This document shows, in pieces, positions 9,667 to 20,269 of a stretch of DNA of 64,000 nucleotides (its first letter is position 1; every line of letters begins with the position of its first letter). This DNA is from Rhizophlyctis rosea (lineage: Eukaryota; Chytridiomycota; Chytridiomycetes; Rhizophlyctidales; Rhizophlyctidaceae): the NCBI GenBank assembly GCA_027596075.1, contig JADGJC010000190.1, forward strand, positions 1-64,000. The letters run 5' to 3'. The position numbers and the translations under genes are program-made. The notes beneath the pieces were generated by a model. It saw only the letters and a program-made list of their open reading frames with translations, did no database searches and was not told where the DNA came from.

Positions 9667-12600
9667 ATGATAGGCCTTTCACAAGACATGCCGCCCGCCG
9701 CTCCTGCCGTTCCTAGTCCGACAAACGCGAGAAGACGGCATTCAGCACCTCACCCGACCTTTCCGCTGCCTACCACAATATCAACACCTCCAGTACCGAA
9801 CTATCCTATCCCGTCCACTTGTTCGAAAGGCTGTCATCACTCGCAACTAGGAGTTCACTCTCACGGACATTGGCGTCCTTTGAATTACTCTGAAGAAATT
9901 ACTCTTTTCTCTGCGGCCTCAATGCCCAGTCCAACAACCTGCTCGGCCACACTCGCTACAACAGCCATATCAACGACATCAACATACCTTCCAACCCCGG
10001 AGCCGGCCACTTCGCACGGGTATGCGGACTCCGCCATGCGGTATTCCTTGGACGATTTAAACTCGCAGACACCTACACCGGGAACCGGGCCCCAACACGG
10101 TGAAAACGGGACTGTTCAGCTTCGGCAGAGTCATGAAACGTTTGATATGCATATGAATATGGACGTTCAGCAATCGAATCAGACGGGTGTTGAAAGAAGT
10201 GAGTTGGAAGTGGCGGTGGACGATGTATTGGCGAAAATGGAAATCGAAGATATGGCATCAACGTCGCAGCCAACGATGGCGATGCAATATACCACCAGGG
10301 CACCGACGACAACAACTAGCGTTGAATATTCACCTATCAGCCCCACAGCATCAGCGCCATCGACGCCCTTGGGGATGGACAGGGCCAGGAACAACAACAC
10401 ACCGTCAAACTCAGAGCTTCCCATCGCCTCCGGTGGTCAACATGCGCTGAGTGGGAATGCATTTTTGTACAACTCTCCGTCTCGACCGACTGCTGGCATC
10501 GTTTCGTCCCCGACAATCCAGAGCATGCTCTTGCGACAACCATCACATTCGAGCATACCCGTACCTCGTCAAAACAACCCTGCCACACCGTCAAGTTTGC
10601 GGTCGAGACGTTCGAGCATGGCATCAATGCCGATATCAAGCCCTCTCCAACTCCAGACCATCATGTCCACTCTGACAGCGTCAGACGTGGACCGGATGCC
10701 TTTGGTGACCTCCTCCCCACGGATCACAGCTCCACCACAAATGCTCTGGACCGGACACTCCTCCATGAACGTTACATCAGCCGCCTCCTTCAAGGACGTA
10801 ATTTTGACATCCTCAGCCTTTTCCTCTCCTCGACCATTGGCCTTCCACGCCCAGTACGGAAACATTTCGCCGACCGCGAACGTCGTTGGATCCCACCGCC
10901 GCAAACCGCACCATCACCATCCATGCCATGCCAATTCCAATACCTTCTCGCCCATCCGTCCCCGCATCAACAGAAGCATGACCATATCCACACCCAACGC
11001 GCTGCATCATGATCTTCTGATTCATAAGAAGATGAATAAACGCGACCGGTCCGAATCGCCCAACCCCTTCGATATGTCAGTCGCCTACCACCAACCCGTC
11101 GGCAGCACTGCTACTGAGGAAGGCCCTCTTCTTACTACTGGTGCCGGGTCTGGGGCATTTCTGAACTCCCTCGTCGGTATCGCCAACGGCATAGATCTAT
11201 CAACCTCAAACCTCCAAAGCCCCCATCAGCACAACAACGGATTTGTCTCGGCGGGACACCACCACCCAAACCGACCAGCTCCCAAACGTCGAGGTTCCAA
11301 AGCCGATTTACGGAGCGCATTCGGAGACGAAATGGAATTCGTTCCGACCTCCTCTCCAAACGCGTTCGCGACCACATGCGTTGGAGCACCGGTACCTTCA
11401 TCACCAATCAACTTCGCCGGGAGTTCGCCTATGGACGCACATGATTATAATGGCGGGGGGTCGCATCATGCGTATGGTTCTGGACAAGCGACATGGCAGC
11501 AAAATGGTGAAGCACCGCACCCTTCGGATTCGGATCCGAATTCGTCAAGCAACGGTGGCAGTGATGACTTTGATGGCGGGCGGGAGGATGATTCGTCAGT
11601 GGGTGAGGGGAATGGGGGAGGAGATCGTCGTAGGAGTAGTAGTGTTCCGGGATTGCCGGACGAGCGATTGAGGTGAGAGCTGGACTTACGTCATTGCCGT
11701 GACATGCATTTCACAGATATACGAGTATCACAGTCAAATCGTCCAAGACTACTTGGAGGACCCTTCCATGGAGCAGACCATCTTGATCACCAATTCTAAA
11801 GTCGCCCAAAAGTCTTACGGATCTGAGAAAAGGTATATTTTCTCAATCTGCCAACGCGAATTCGGGCTAGCACTTATTGGTTCCCTGTAGATTCTTATGC
11901 CCCCCACCTCAAGCGTTGCTAATCGGGGGAGGGTGGACGAGTTACTACGAATCATCCGATACACCCGACGAAACCGACGCCCTCTCGAAGCTCCGGACAA
12001 GCGTCTCTTACGTCCCTCACGGCAATGCCCGCAAATACGACACAACCTCAGACTCCTCCAACTCGTCCGACTCGGACTCCAACAGCGAAGACGGCGACAC
12101 GCAAGACGGTGCCGGAGAAGACATGGACGACGACGACGGAGGCGAAGGCGCAACATCCTCGACCGTGAAGAAAGGCCGTTCCTCCGCTGCCAGCTCGTCT
12201 TCCTCCAGTGCCAGCAAAGGTGCTGTAGCACCTACGGCCGCGATCCTCACTTCACCCAATGGAACGCCAGGAACGACGAGCTTGGACCAGGTCCGCGTCG
12301 ATTTGGTGTGTAAGACTACGGCGATGAGGGATGCGGATGAGGCAACGGAGGGGAAGCAGGTTGTGAGGAGTTTGTTCCCGCAGCTGTTTGTGAATGATAA
12401 GGTGAAGAAGCTTTTTGTGCCGCTGTATGTTACGGTATGTGGTGTTCCTCGCTTGTGTGCGGGAGGTTGGAGATTTTGAATATGAATAACTGAAGTTGGA
12501 TGCAGGTACGTACATCGGACCATAACTCCATTGCAACGTTTCCGTCGAGACCGATCAAAGTGATTTCAAAGCCATCAAAGAAGAAGCAGACCGGTAAAAG

Positions 12601-14004
12601 TCAAGAATGTAAGTTGTTGCACCTTCTCGTGTTGCAACCAAATGGACATTTGAATTCATCATACCCACCAGTATGCATCCTCTCCGGCACGCCCATCGCC
12701 CTCTTCAACCGCGTGCGCTCCCAATCAGTATCAACCCGCTACCTCGGCGCAGACCTCGCAGGCCGCCGCCTGGTACCCCAACGCGAAGGCTGGTCCAGCT
12801 TCCTCATCTGGACGCTCGATGACCCTCGCCTCAACATCGACAACGGGACGGGCGAATCTCCTGTCCGTAACGGCAAGGACGTTGTTGAGACGTGCAATGG
12901 TCAGGATATGGTTTGGAAGAGGGTCACGACTTTAGGACGGGCTGGTGGAGATGGGGACGAGCAGGGGTCGGACGATTTGGGTGGGACGCCTTCGAGTGCT
13001 GGTGCATCGCTTGATGGGGGGCTGGGAGGAAGTAGTAATGGACTTGAGGGCGATGGTGCGAGGGCAGCGGGTGGAGCTGGACGGGTGGTTAGATATGATG
13101 ATGTTGTGGTGTTGCAGCATTTGGAGACGGGGTTGGTGACTGTGCCGTTGATTTTGCGCAAGACTGAGGGGAAGACGACTGCTATTGTGAGGGCGGATGG
13201 TGAGTTCTTACAGCAAACGTCCGTTTCGTCCTGATCATCACGTGACATTCCTATACTATCCCAAAGGCACACCATCTCCAACACCAACGCCCCAATCCCT
13301 CGCAACAGCCAGCACCAGCACCAACCCTCCAACCCCCACCACGGAAAGCGACCCGCTCTCCGAACTGCACAAAGTGGCGTTCCAAGTCCGCAACACAAAG
13401 TCTTGGCTGGCATTGCAGAACGACAGTGTGCGGATGTTCAAGAAGGCTGTTAAGCCGCGAGACTCTGGAAAATCTAAGAAGGGCAGTCGGAAAGGGAAAG
13501 GACGGGCGGAAGGGGAGGAGGGGCCGAGGGATGCGCAGGTTGATGTTGGGGAGGCGTGTATTTGGACTATCATGGGAACAGGTAATGTGCTTTCCCTATC
13601 TCCCCGATTGTCCACATATCACAAAATATCTGATATCTCCTCCCTCCAAACCCACCACAGAAAAAGCCGAATACTCCTTCTGGCTCCCCCCAACCCCCCA
13701 CCCGACCCTCCCGCTCGCAATCCACCCAATCCCAACCATAACCCGCGCATCCCCACTCGGTTCACACGTCTCCTTACAAGGCCAAAACCTCCGACAGGAC
13801 TTTGCCTGTTTCTTCGGTCCCCATATTTCACCGAAGGTCGATGCTACGTGTCGGGAGTTGATGATTGTGCGGCCTCCCGAGGTGGATGGGGAGGAGGAAG
13901 AGGATGTTGTGCCGATTTTGTTGGTTAGGAGGAGGGATGGGGTTGTGTATCGGACGGGGCATTATTATAGGTTGGGGAGTGGGGGTGTGTATTGTAGTGA
14001 GTAG
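9667..14004 (+). CDS. CSL-family transcription factor (CBF1/RBP-J/Su(H)/Lag-1)
   Basis: Seven exons (9667-11672, 11734-11832, 11891-12434, 12506-12608, 12672-13199, 13267-13581, 13661-14004) close to 1312 aa. Residues 1-668 are low-complexity Ser/Thr/Pro/His-rich and look disordered. From about 670 the CSL core follows in order: Rel-like N-terminal domain with ILITNSKVAQKSYGSEKR and FLCPPPQALLIGGGW, the beta-trefoil domain with KKKQ, CILSGTPIALFNRVRSQSVS TRYL and DPLSELHKVAF, and a C-terminal Rel/IPT domain beginning WTIMGTEKAEYSFW. CSL proteins bind GTGRGAA-type DNA sites; in animals they are the Notch effector, in fungi (Cbf11/Cbf12 of fission yeast) they act without Notch. Acidic and Gly/Ser-rich insertions interrupt both conserved domains. 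The first intron's acceptor (11733) was chosen for frame; nearby alternatives exist. Highly confident for the family, less so for the first splice. Confidence 0.95.
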
Positions 14005-14628
14005 GTGAGATGTTTGGAAGAGAGATGTAGCTTTGGGGAATGATGGCCGTTTGCTTAGCTTGTAGGTTATCTAGGCCGCCCCCGTGAGCGATTGGCCCAA
14101 GCATAGTTTCCTTGCTTAGGATGTATGTATTGTATAGTCATTAGCGCATTGTATAGTGTTTATTTGTGATTTCTTATGTTGTTGCGAATATTATGTATTT
14201 CCGTTTTTAACTTCTGTTGGTTGTTGGGATGTGGGGGAAGGGGGGTGGGGGGTTGCAAACGCGTTCATATGCTGGACCCTGCATTTATCAACTGTGCGAT
14301 CAGGGATGAAGGTCTCCCTTTGCCCTTCACAAGGGACGCGTCAACGAGGACCTCCTCAGCCATACACTTTGCGACAAGGGTGAAAACACAAATGCGCACG
14401 CGTCCAGCACTCCCAACGGCGGCAATTGGTCCGCAATGGGTGGGGATCCTGTTGTTCGGGCCGATTCCGCAGGGAAGGCTGGGCACTGCGCACGAAGGGA
14501 GAGGCGCGGCGAAATCGTATTATAAATCGGGACGTTCCCTATCCTCTCTCCCTCCAACCTCAAAAACCATCCGGAATTCCAAAACACACATCTTCCCCAA
14601 CACCTAACCAAAACACAATCACTTCAAA
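14005..14628. other. Intergenic, CSL 3' flank and GFA promoter
   Basis: 624 bases with no gene. Contains a TATAAAT at 14521-14527, about 100 bp before the next start codon, and a C/T-rich leader with many CCTC and ACAC before the ATG. Confidence 0.6.
14521..14527 (+). promoter_or_regulatory. TATA-like box of the GFA-domain gene
   Basis: TATAAAT about 100 bases upstream of the ATG at 14629. Position and sequence fit a TATA box; not otherwise supported. Confidence 0.45.
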
Positions 14629-15331
14629 ATGCCTTTGACTGGACACTGCCTCTGCAAAGCCGTCACGTACACCATCGACGTGGAGAAACCCGATCTTGTC
14701 GGCTACGACCACTGCGACGACTGTCAACGTCAAAGTGGTTCGACTTACTGTACGTAAAAATAGGAACCCTTGAGGCGGGGCTAGCTATCATCTTTTTTGA
14801 TTACGGAGACTTGTCGGAGCGTTGTTCATTATGGCTGGTTATCTTCTTTAGTCTTGAACTCAATGACTAACGCACCATCCATATCTCCCTGCCCCCAACA
14901 ACCAACACACACATACCCGTACACCAACCCACAAACCACCAGCCCTCGTCGCCGTAGTCCCCAAAGCCAAGCTGAAGATCAACGGTCCTATCAAGAGCTG
15001 GGCGGGAAAAGGTTCCTCCGGCAAAGCCGTGCACCGCCTCTTCTGTTCCGAATGCGGGTCACCCATTGCACACGACCCCGATGCCGCACCTGAGATTATT
15101 GCTATCAAGGCTGGAACGTTGGACACGGAGATCAAGAGGAAGCTTCAACCTGTGAGTTGTTCTGACTTTTGGGGGGAAGGGAGGAGAAGACTTCGAAGCG
15201 AGAGTCTGTTGAATTTTTGTTTAATGATGATGTTTTTTGGGGTTTTGCAGACCCACGAGATCTGGACTGTCAGCAAACTTCCGTTCTGTCAGGAGAAGCT
15301 TGCCCACCCGTTCGAACATATGCCTCAATGA
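14629..15331 (+). CDS. GFA/CENP-V domain zinc protein (glutathione-dependent formaldehyde-activating enzyme-like)
   Basis: Three exons (14629-14749, 14943-15151, 15251-15331) give 136 aa with exact frame closure. The fold signature is complete: GHCLCKAVTY near the start, HCDDCQRQSG around residue 33 and FCSECGSPIAHDP around residue 80, supplying the Cys ligands of the structural and second zinc sites. The family includes bacterial Gfa, which promotes S-hydroxymethylglutathione formation, and many fungal members without known substrate. The C-terminus (WTVSKLPFCQEK, FEHMP) fits the family's usual ending. Fungal genomes carry several such genes, so a specific reaction should not be assumed. Confidence 0.92.
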
Positions 15332-15549
15332 ATCCGTTGAATCTGCTTGTGGCTTTCTTTGAATATATACTTCCCTGCATCCGATATCCTTGTTGCGACA
15401 TCACACTTGACTTATCCGCGGATATAGTCAAGAATGTATCGCTCCATGAGCATGCTCTATGTGGCGCTGTTCACGAGAATCACGTCTGCAAAACCACTGC
15501 CAAAGGCTAGGAAGAAAAAAGACGATTTGACGCAGAAAATGCATCAGTC
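15332..15549. other. Short intergenic with tRNA terminator
   Basis: 218 bases between the GFA stop and the tRNA. A run of six A near 15513 reads as a T-run on the minus strand and is a suitable RNA polymerase III terminator for the tRNA at 15550. Confidence 0.5.
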
Positions 15550-15634
15550 GCCTGACCCGGATTTGAACCGGGACTCCCAAGTATTCCCCAAACGAGAAGA
15601 TCATTTAGGCGTATTGACGATTATACTATCAGGC
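15550..15634 (-). tRNA. tRNA gene of uncertain isotype, 85 nt, probably intron-bearing
   Basis: The minus strand reads GCCTGAT at the 5' end and GTCAGGC at the 3' end (7-bp acceptor stem with one U-G), a D-arm with GTAT/ATAC, a T-arm CCCGG-TTCAAAT-CCGGG and internal A and B boxes. Between D-stem and T-arm lie 24 loop bases closed by CCTAA/TTGGG, which suggests a 7-nt anticodon loop plus a 17-nt intron; with an intron after position 37 the anticodon would read GAU (Ile) followed by an unusual C37. An alternative fold makes an 8-bp hairpin (CCTAAATG with CGTTTGGG) around a loop ATCTTCT. Because the two readings give different anticodons, no isotype is assigned. Confidence 0.75.
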
Positions 15635-15874
15635 CTTTGTTAGTTTGACACGTGTCAACAAGCCCATGATGACGTGTGTAAAGGGAACGCGCTGATGGGC
15701 TGCCTGATGTGGCGTAGTTTCCTCCTTGATCTGTCCTTCGCCTGACCTCAAGGCTCGCAGAGTCCTTCTCCGCTTTGGCCCACCCCCAACAAAACAAACC
15801 TCCTGTTGTTGTTTTATCACGTTTCCTGTGCCAGCAACCCAAGTAATCACTGACACTTGGCAATAATCGTCTCG
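15635..15874. other. Intergenic between tRNA and unknown gene
   Basis: 240 bases; contains the upstream region of the 662-aa gene. No feature recognised. Confidence 0.5.
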
Positions 15875-17950
15875 ATGGCGAACTCACTGCCTTGCACGGA
15901 ACGCGAGGGCACCTCAGTGGCTTCGGACAGGGCTCTTCACCTATTGAGCATTATTGCACTGGACTCGAGCGCCTTGCCCTTCCTATTCCAAGGACTACTG
16001 ACCGTGCGCCAAACCCTAGCTTTCGCAAGTGTCAACAAGCTCTACCGGAAAGCCTTCCTCAAAACGTGCCTGTTATCGGAGGAAATGCTGGCTCATATAT
16101 TGGCCAATGACCTAAACCTTGTTAACTACCGCCAGTTAGATAATCGTGTCGACCAGAAGGTTCCGGGGGGGACAGTGTCTCTCAACCTCCGTAAGAGATT
16201 TCTGGCGCTGCCCCGTGTGCTCGATTTTGCTTTGAGGACCAATCCGTTCATAGTCTCTCAAATCTTTCTCCGCTACCCTGAGCTGTTTGTCAATGAGAGG
16301 TAAATTTCTTGTCATAGCGCAAAATAATAACCATCCGTCTCAACTCAAATATTGATATATTGCGTTCTTTTTCTCCTTTCCACAAGCTTCAAAAAGAACT
16401 CATCACTCGACGTTTTCTGGACAGAACTTCGTAAAGCCATTCAAGCCAGAGCCGCTTTCCTTCAAACGGTTCCAACATGTGGATCTCCCCCTTCCAGTTA
16501 TCCGTTCAACCCCAACTGGACACGTTTATGGCCAACCTTTGAGTGGTCAATTGGAAGACAAATTGTGTGCTCCATGCGCATATATAGCAACCTCATCAGT
16601 TGGAGTTCACTTCAGGAATATCTTGCCCGCGCTGTTGCTGTTTTGGTTGGACAACCATCAAACGAAAACGGAACACCAGCCCTACATCCGCTTTGCATAG
16701 ATTGGATCCTCGGAGCACTTCGCACAAAGCAGGTCAATGTGCTACAATACGTCCTCTGGTTCTTGTCTGATTGGCTACTATGGGACCTCGACCCCTCCGC
16801 AGCAACCTATTGGGACGAGTATGTCCAGTCAGCAGCACCATACATACGGCAACTCAGGTCAACCCAATACAGCTATCAAAACTTCACCCACCCATTCCCC
16901 AACACCAGCGCACCCCCTCCTTGTCCTTACGAAACTTTCCGGCAATACCTACAAAGACAATACCCCAACATGCCAAACCTCATCAGACCAAATCTTCAAC
17001 ACACCCTCCGCATTCTCCGACTGCTGAAATCTACCACCAACATTCTCAACGACAACAGACTCCCGGACATAATGTCCAGCCACTTTGTACCCCTCCTTCG
17101 TCACTCCGACTTCGGAAACAACAAAGATATCATCTTCGAAATTCTCTCCCTACCCATCCAAATTCCCATCTCCGCCTGGTATCCTGGCCAAATCCTCACC
17201 CCCCTCCTTCAAACCCCGAATACATGGTCAGACGATGACAAGCGGCGATGGGCAACCCTTATGTATGACAGCAAGATCCTCCACGATGACCTTGCGCGTG
17301 TGGGAGCATGGGACCGGGATCCTCGTGATGGGTGGGAAATGAATTGTACTTGGCAGACGCCCATTACGGTGGGGGACCTGGTACAAATTGATTCTTATCT
17401 GGAGCAAGGTGTGCCTTTCTTGACTGTACCCGAGGAGATCAACCGCATCATTGCACGATACGTGATGTACACTCAATCATATTCCGGGAACCTTGCGCAT
17501 TTGCGACGAATCGACCGGAACGGAGGGCTCCTTGACGTGGTAGTGAGGTTCTTGAGGGAACATCGGAAAATGCGATTGCAGCGTCTTATCAGATTGGCTT
17601 TAGCGGTGACGGATTCGTTGCACGCTCAATCCACAATGAGTGAACGTAGCGCAACCAACGAGGGACGGTTCTTGAACGTCATTCTACAGCAGGATTGGGG
17701 CAATATGGGTGCGCATGACTGGACGGAGGCTGTAGGATTGTTGACTGATCAGCCGGAAGCGAGGGAGAAGGTGCTTACTGCCATGTTGAAGTTCACAAAG
17801 TTGGATGCTGGTGCAGGCGGGAATGTGGAGGATGACGGCGATGATTTCATGTTGGAAGATGATGACGATGGGTGGGATGGGTGGGAAGAGGATGGTGATG
17901 AGGGTGAGGAGGAAGAGTCTACTGAAGGATTGGAGGAGGAAGCCGTATAG
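15875..17950 (+). CDS. Unknown protein, 662 aa, acidic C-terminus
   Basis: Two exons (15875-16299 and 16387-17950) joined by an intron starting GTAAAT and ending CACAAG; the frame closes. I recognise no family. The N-terminal 60 residues (RALHLLSIIALDSSALPFLF, then VRQTLAFASVNKLYRKAFL) resemble an F-box-like helix bundle, in which a Leu/Pro-rich start is followed by a conserved Ser-V-N/C-K pattern, but the match is loose. The middle is Trp- and Leu-rich with a predicted helical character and no transmembrane segment; the last 60 residues are a run of Asp/Glu (DDDDGWDGWEEDGDEGEEEE). No signal peptide. The length of uninterrupted frame (520 codons in exon 2) makes it a real gene. Confidence 0.8.
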
Positions 17951-18332
17951 TAGATGTAGACTACTGTCCTACCTGTTAGCGCAAGATTGGGAAGTGCGAA
18001 AGGGTGGCAGTGTAGACCTCCGGACAGACAGAAGTCACAGAACCTTCCGTCAATAATACAACACTTTCACTTTTGCTTCTTCTCCAAGTTGCTGTCACAG
18101 GGCTGGCCACATATCATTTCAATACAGACTTCAAGCAATGGCACACCTGCGGCTATTACCCTTTACGCGGCTGCTATTCTGCGCACTGATACACACAAAC
18201 CCATACTGAAAGCTAATGCGTGGTGTCCCATCCTGACGCCCATATAGTCGGCATTGGCTGCAACCAGGAAGTGAAGCATGCGAGGTTGGCAGTAATAGCC
18301 AGACGCTCCGCCAACCAACCCCAGAAGAGTGC

Positions 18333-18368
18333 GATGTGGCATAATGCTTCGATGTGGTATAATGCTTA
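18333..18368. repeat. Tandem pair of an 18-base unit
   Basis: Two adjacent copies, GATGTGGCATAATGCTTC and GATGTGGTATAATGCTTA, differing at two positions. No function suggested. Confidence 0.7.
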
Positions 18369-18653
18369 TTTGCAGCGACACTTCCATTGTCCCTTTCATT
18401 GCCATCAGTGGAAGCTTCTCTTGAGAAAGCAGCGATAAGTAGCAGTCACATACTTTCGTCCCCCCACAGTGATTTGGCACAGGACGCTGGCGTCTGCTCC
18501 ACACTACCTGTTGCATTACCTCGTCTTTGCCTTCAACCTGGTCCTCCGCGCTCGAAAGCTTGTCATGCCTTTCCTCAGTCCTCACTACTTTGGCATATCA
18601 CCAGTTCACGACCATTAGCATATGGTCAAACCCGCCTTGTGACGTATTCATGC

Positions 18654-18688
18654 GCTTTCTTGACTCAGTTGCCAGAGTGTCTGCGAAG
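18654..18688 (+). pseudogene. Degenerate 5' half of tRNA-Thr
   Basis: 35 bases match the start of the intact tRNA-Thr 230 bp downstream at 29 positions (acceptor strand, D-arm and first half of the anticodon stem), then similarity stops. The anticodon and T-arm are absent, so it cannot make a tRNA. Confidence 0.6.
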
Positions 18689-18883
18689 TGATGCCCGCTG
18701 CCAAGCTACTATCCAGACTCGGACTCGAGCATCAGCTCGTCTCTCGTCTAACATCACATCACTTCCTTATCACCCTTGCCCGCTCATGAAGCCATCCGTT
18801 CAATACCTGTTCCCCCCCACATTCCATCCTGTTCGTAACTTTTCTTGCGAGCTCTTCAAGCCTATTACGTTCTTCATTCAACC

Positions 18884-18956
18884 GCCTTCTTGGCTCAGTT
18901 GGCAGAGCGTCTGCCTAGTAAGCAGAAGGTCATGAGTTCGATTCTCATAGAAGGCA
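18884..18956 (+). tRNA. tRNA-Thr (anticodon AGU)
   Basis: Full cloverleaf without intron: acceptor GCCTTCT/AGAAGGC, D-arm GCTC/GAGC with AGTTGGCA loop, anticodon arm TCTGC-CTAGTAA-GCAGA giving anticodon AGT (inosine-modified in vivo, reading ACU/ACC), variable loop AGGTC, T-arm ATGAG-TTCGATT-CTCAT, discriminator A. A T5 stretch about 45 bases downstream may terminate transcription. Confidence 0.95.
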
Positions 18957-19354
18957 CTAAATTGGATGCCGAAGAGCAACTCCATTATGGGATTTTTGGA
19001 AGAAAATTTTAAATGTTGTGAGGGAGCACGCGGGCTGGTTACCCCCACACCTCGTGTTTGTTTACCAGAGCGCCACCGGCCGGGTTGTGTCCCTTTGAAC
19101 GCCACACCGCTAAGACCCTTGCGTAACCTCCCGTCAAAATCTCCTGTTCCATTTTTCCTACACTACCCGACAAATAATGAATTATATAGAGAAAGATCAA
19201 ACTACAAGTCAAGATAAACTACATTTCAACAGTGATTTTATATAAAAAGTCTAAAAAACTGACTGATCATCCCGAGCATCCCGATCCCCGTCATCCCGTT
19301 TTGCAACGCCTTCCGATGGCAGCAAGGCCACGCGCACGCTGAAACTTACGATGC
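18957..19354. other. Intergenic, nothing recognised
   Basis: 398 bases downstream of the tRNA and downstream of the truncated TIR copy; becomes AT-rich after 19170. No gene seen. Confidence 0.5.
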
Positions 19355-19970
19355 TCACCACCTCTTATCATCTCCATTGCTTCTTGCCCCGCTTGAGTTT
19401 CGACTTTTTAGTCCTCTCAGTGCTCTGCCGAATTTGACGCACAATTGGGGAAGTCCAGCGCAAAAGGGCCGGCCGGCGGCTTGGGCAGGGGCAGGATTGG
19501 CGTAATGATCAATTGCAACTCTGATGGTGTCCACATCTGATGCAACGCACTCTTCCGTCGCATCAACGTACTGCAGAAGAGCAATGACCGTCACTAACCA
19601 GTCCATGACTCTGGCATATATCTCCACCCTTCTGCCATCTTGAAACCAGTTGATGTACACTAAACGCTTACCAGACTACCCCCAAGCTTCATCACAAGGC
19701 CAGTCATCTTCCACTCATCGTGGCCCTTGATCCCTACCACAACAGGTATCACATGCCGGTTCAAATTCTTCCCCAGGAGAAGTTCTCCCATGCTGCCTGG
19801 TGGTAGGGGTTTAGTTACGAAAAACCAACATCGCCATCACACACCTTAATGCTTGACAAGCATAACACTCACCACTCTCCAGAGGGCTTGTAAGCGTTTG
19901 ATATACAAGCCACAACACAGACAGCCGGTTGGATGCCGTTAGCAATTTCGTCATAAATGCCAACCCTCAT
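19355..19970 (-). pseudogene. Truncated TIR-domain paralogue (C-terminal part only)
   Basis: Three exons (19873-19970, 19672-19792, 19355-19570) read in frame for 144 codons from an ATG at 19970. They correspond to the second half of the TIR domain and the tail of the complete gene next door: VVACISNAYKPSGEC-MGEL, HVIPVVVG, then YVDATEEC and a basic C-terminus. Both splice positions match those of the two complete TIR genes, including the 121-nt middle exon and a Cys codon split TG|C. The first half of the domain, including the SYAH strand and the W-x-D segment, is missing and a stop lies just upstream in the same frame. It is therefore a decayed or rearranged tandem copy, though a short expressed product cannot be excluded. 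Confidence 0.75.
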
Positions 19971-20269
19971 TTGGTATAAAGGCAAGCAGTACTGAACCAG
20001 CAACGCCCAATGAACAAACTATGCTATTGAAAATGCGCATAAACTCCACCTTCTGTGGCGCGGGAATCCAGGAAAAACGAAACTCAAAAGAAGGAACGTT
20101 GTTATTCACAATACTATTCAGGTATGTACAGTTTGTTTATCTTACAGTTTCAATACAGATATGACAACGCTGACAAGTTGCATTCATAAAAGTTGCGCCC
20201 AATATTGAAGCATCCATACCAGCTGGAACCCACACAATCGGAGCCCATACAATTGGTACCTTAGACTGA
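19971..20269. other. Spacer between complete TIR gene and truncated copy
   Basis: 299 bases. I looked here for the missing 5' exons of the truncated copy (a SYAH-like strand) and did not find them. Confidence 0.5.

Larger units (their letters stand above)
17951..18883. other. Intergenic with a partial tRNA copy and a short tandem repeat
   Basis: 933 bases with no protein gene that I can support. It contains an 18-base tandem duplication at 18333-18368 and a degenerate copy of the 5' half of tRNA-Thr at 18654-18688, each listed separately. Confidence 0.5.
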
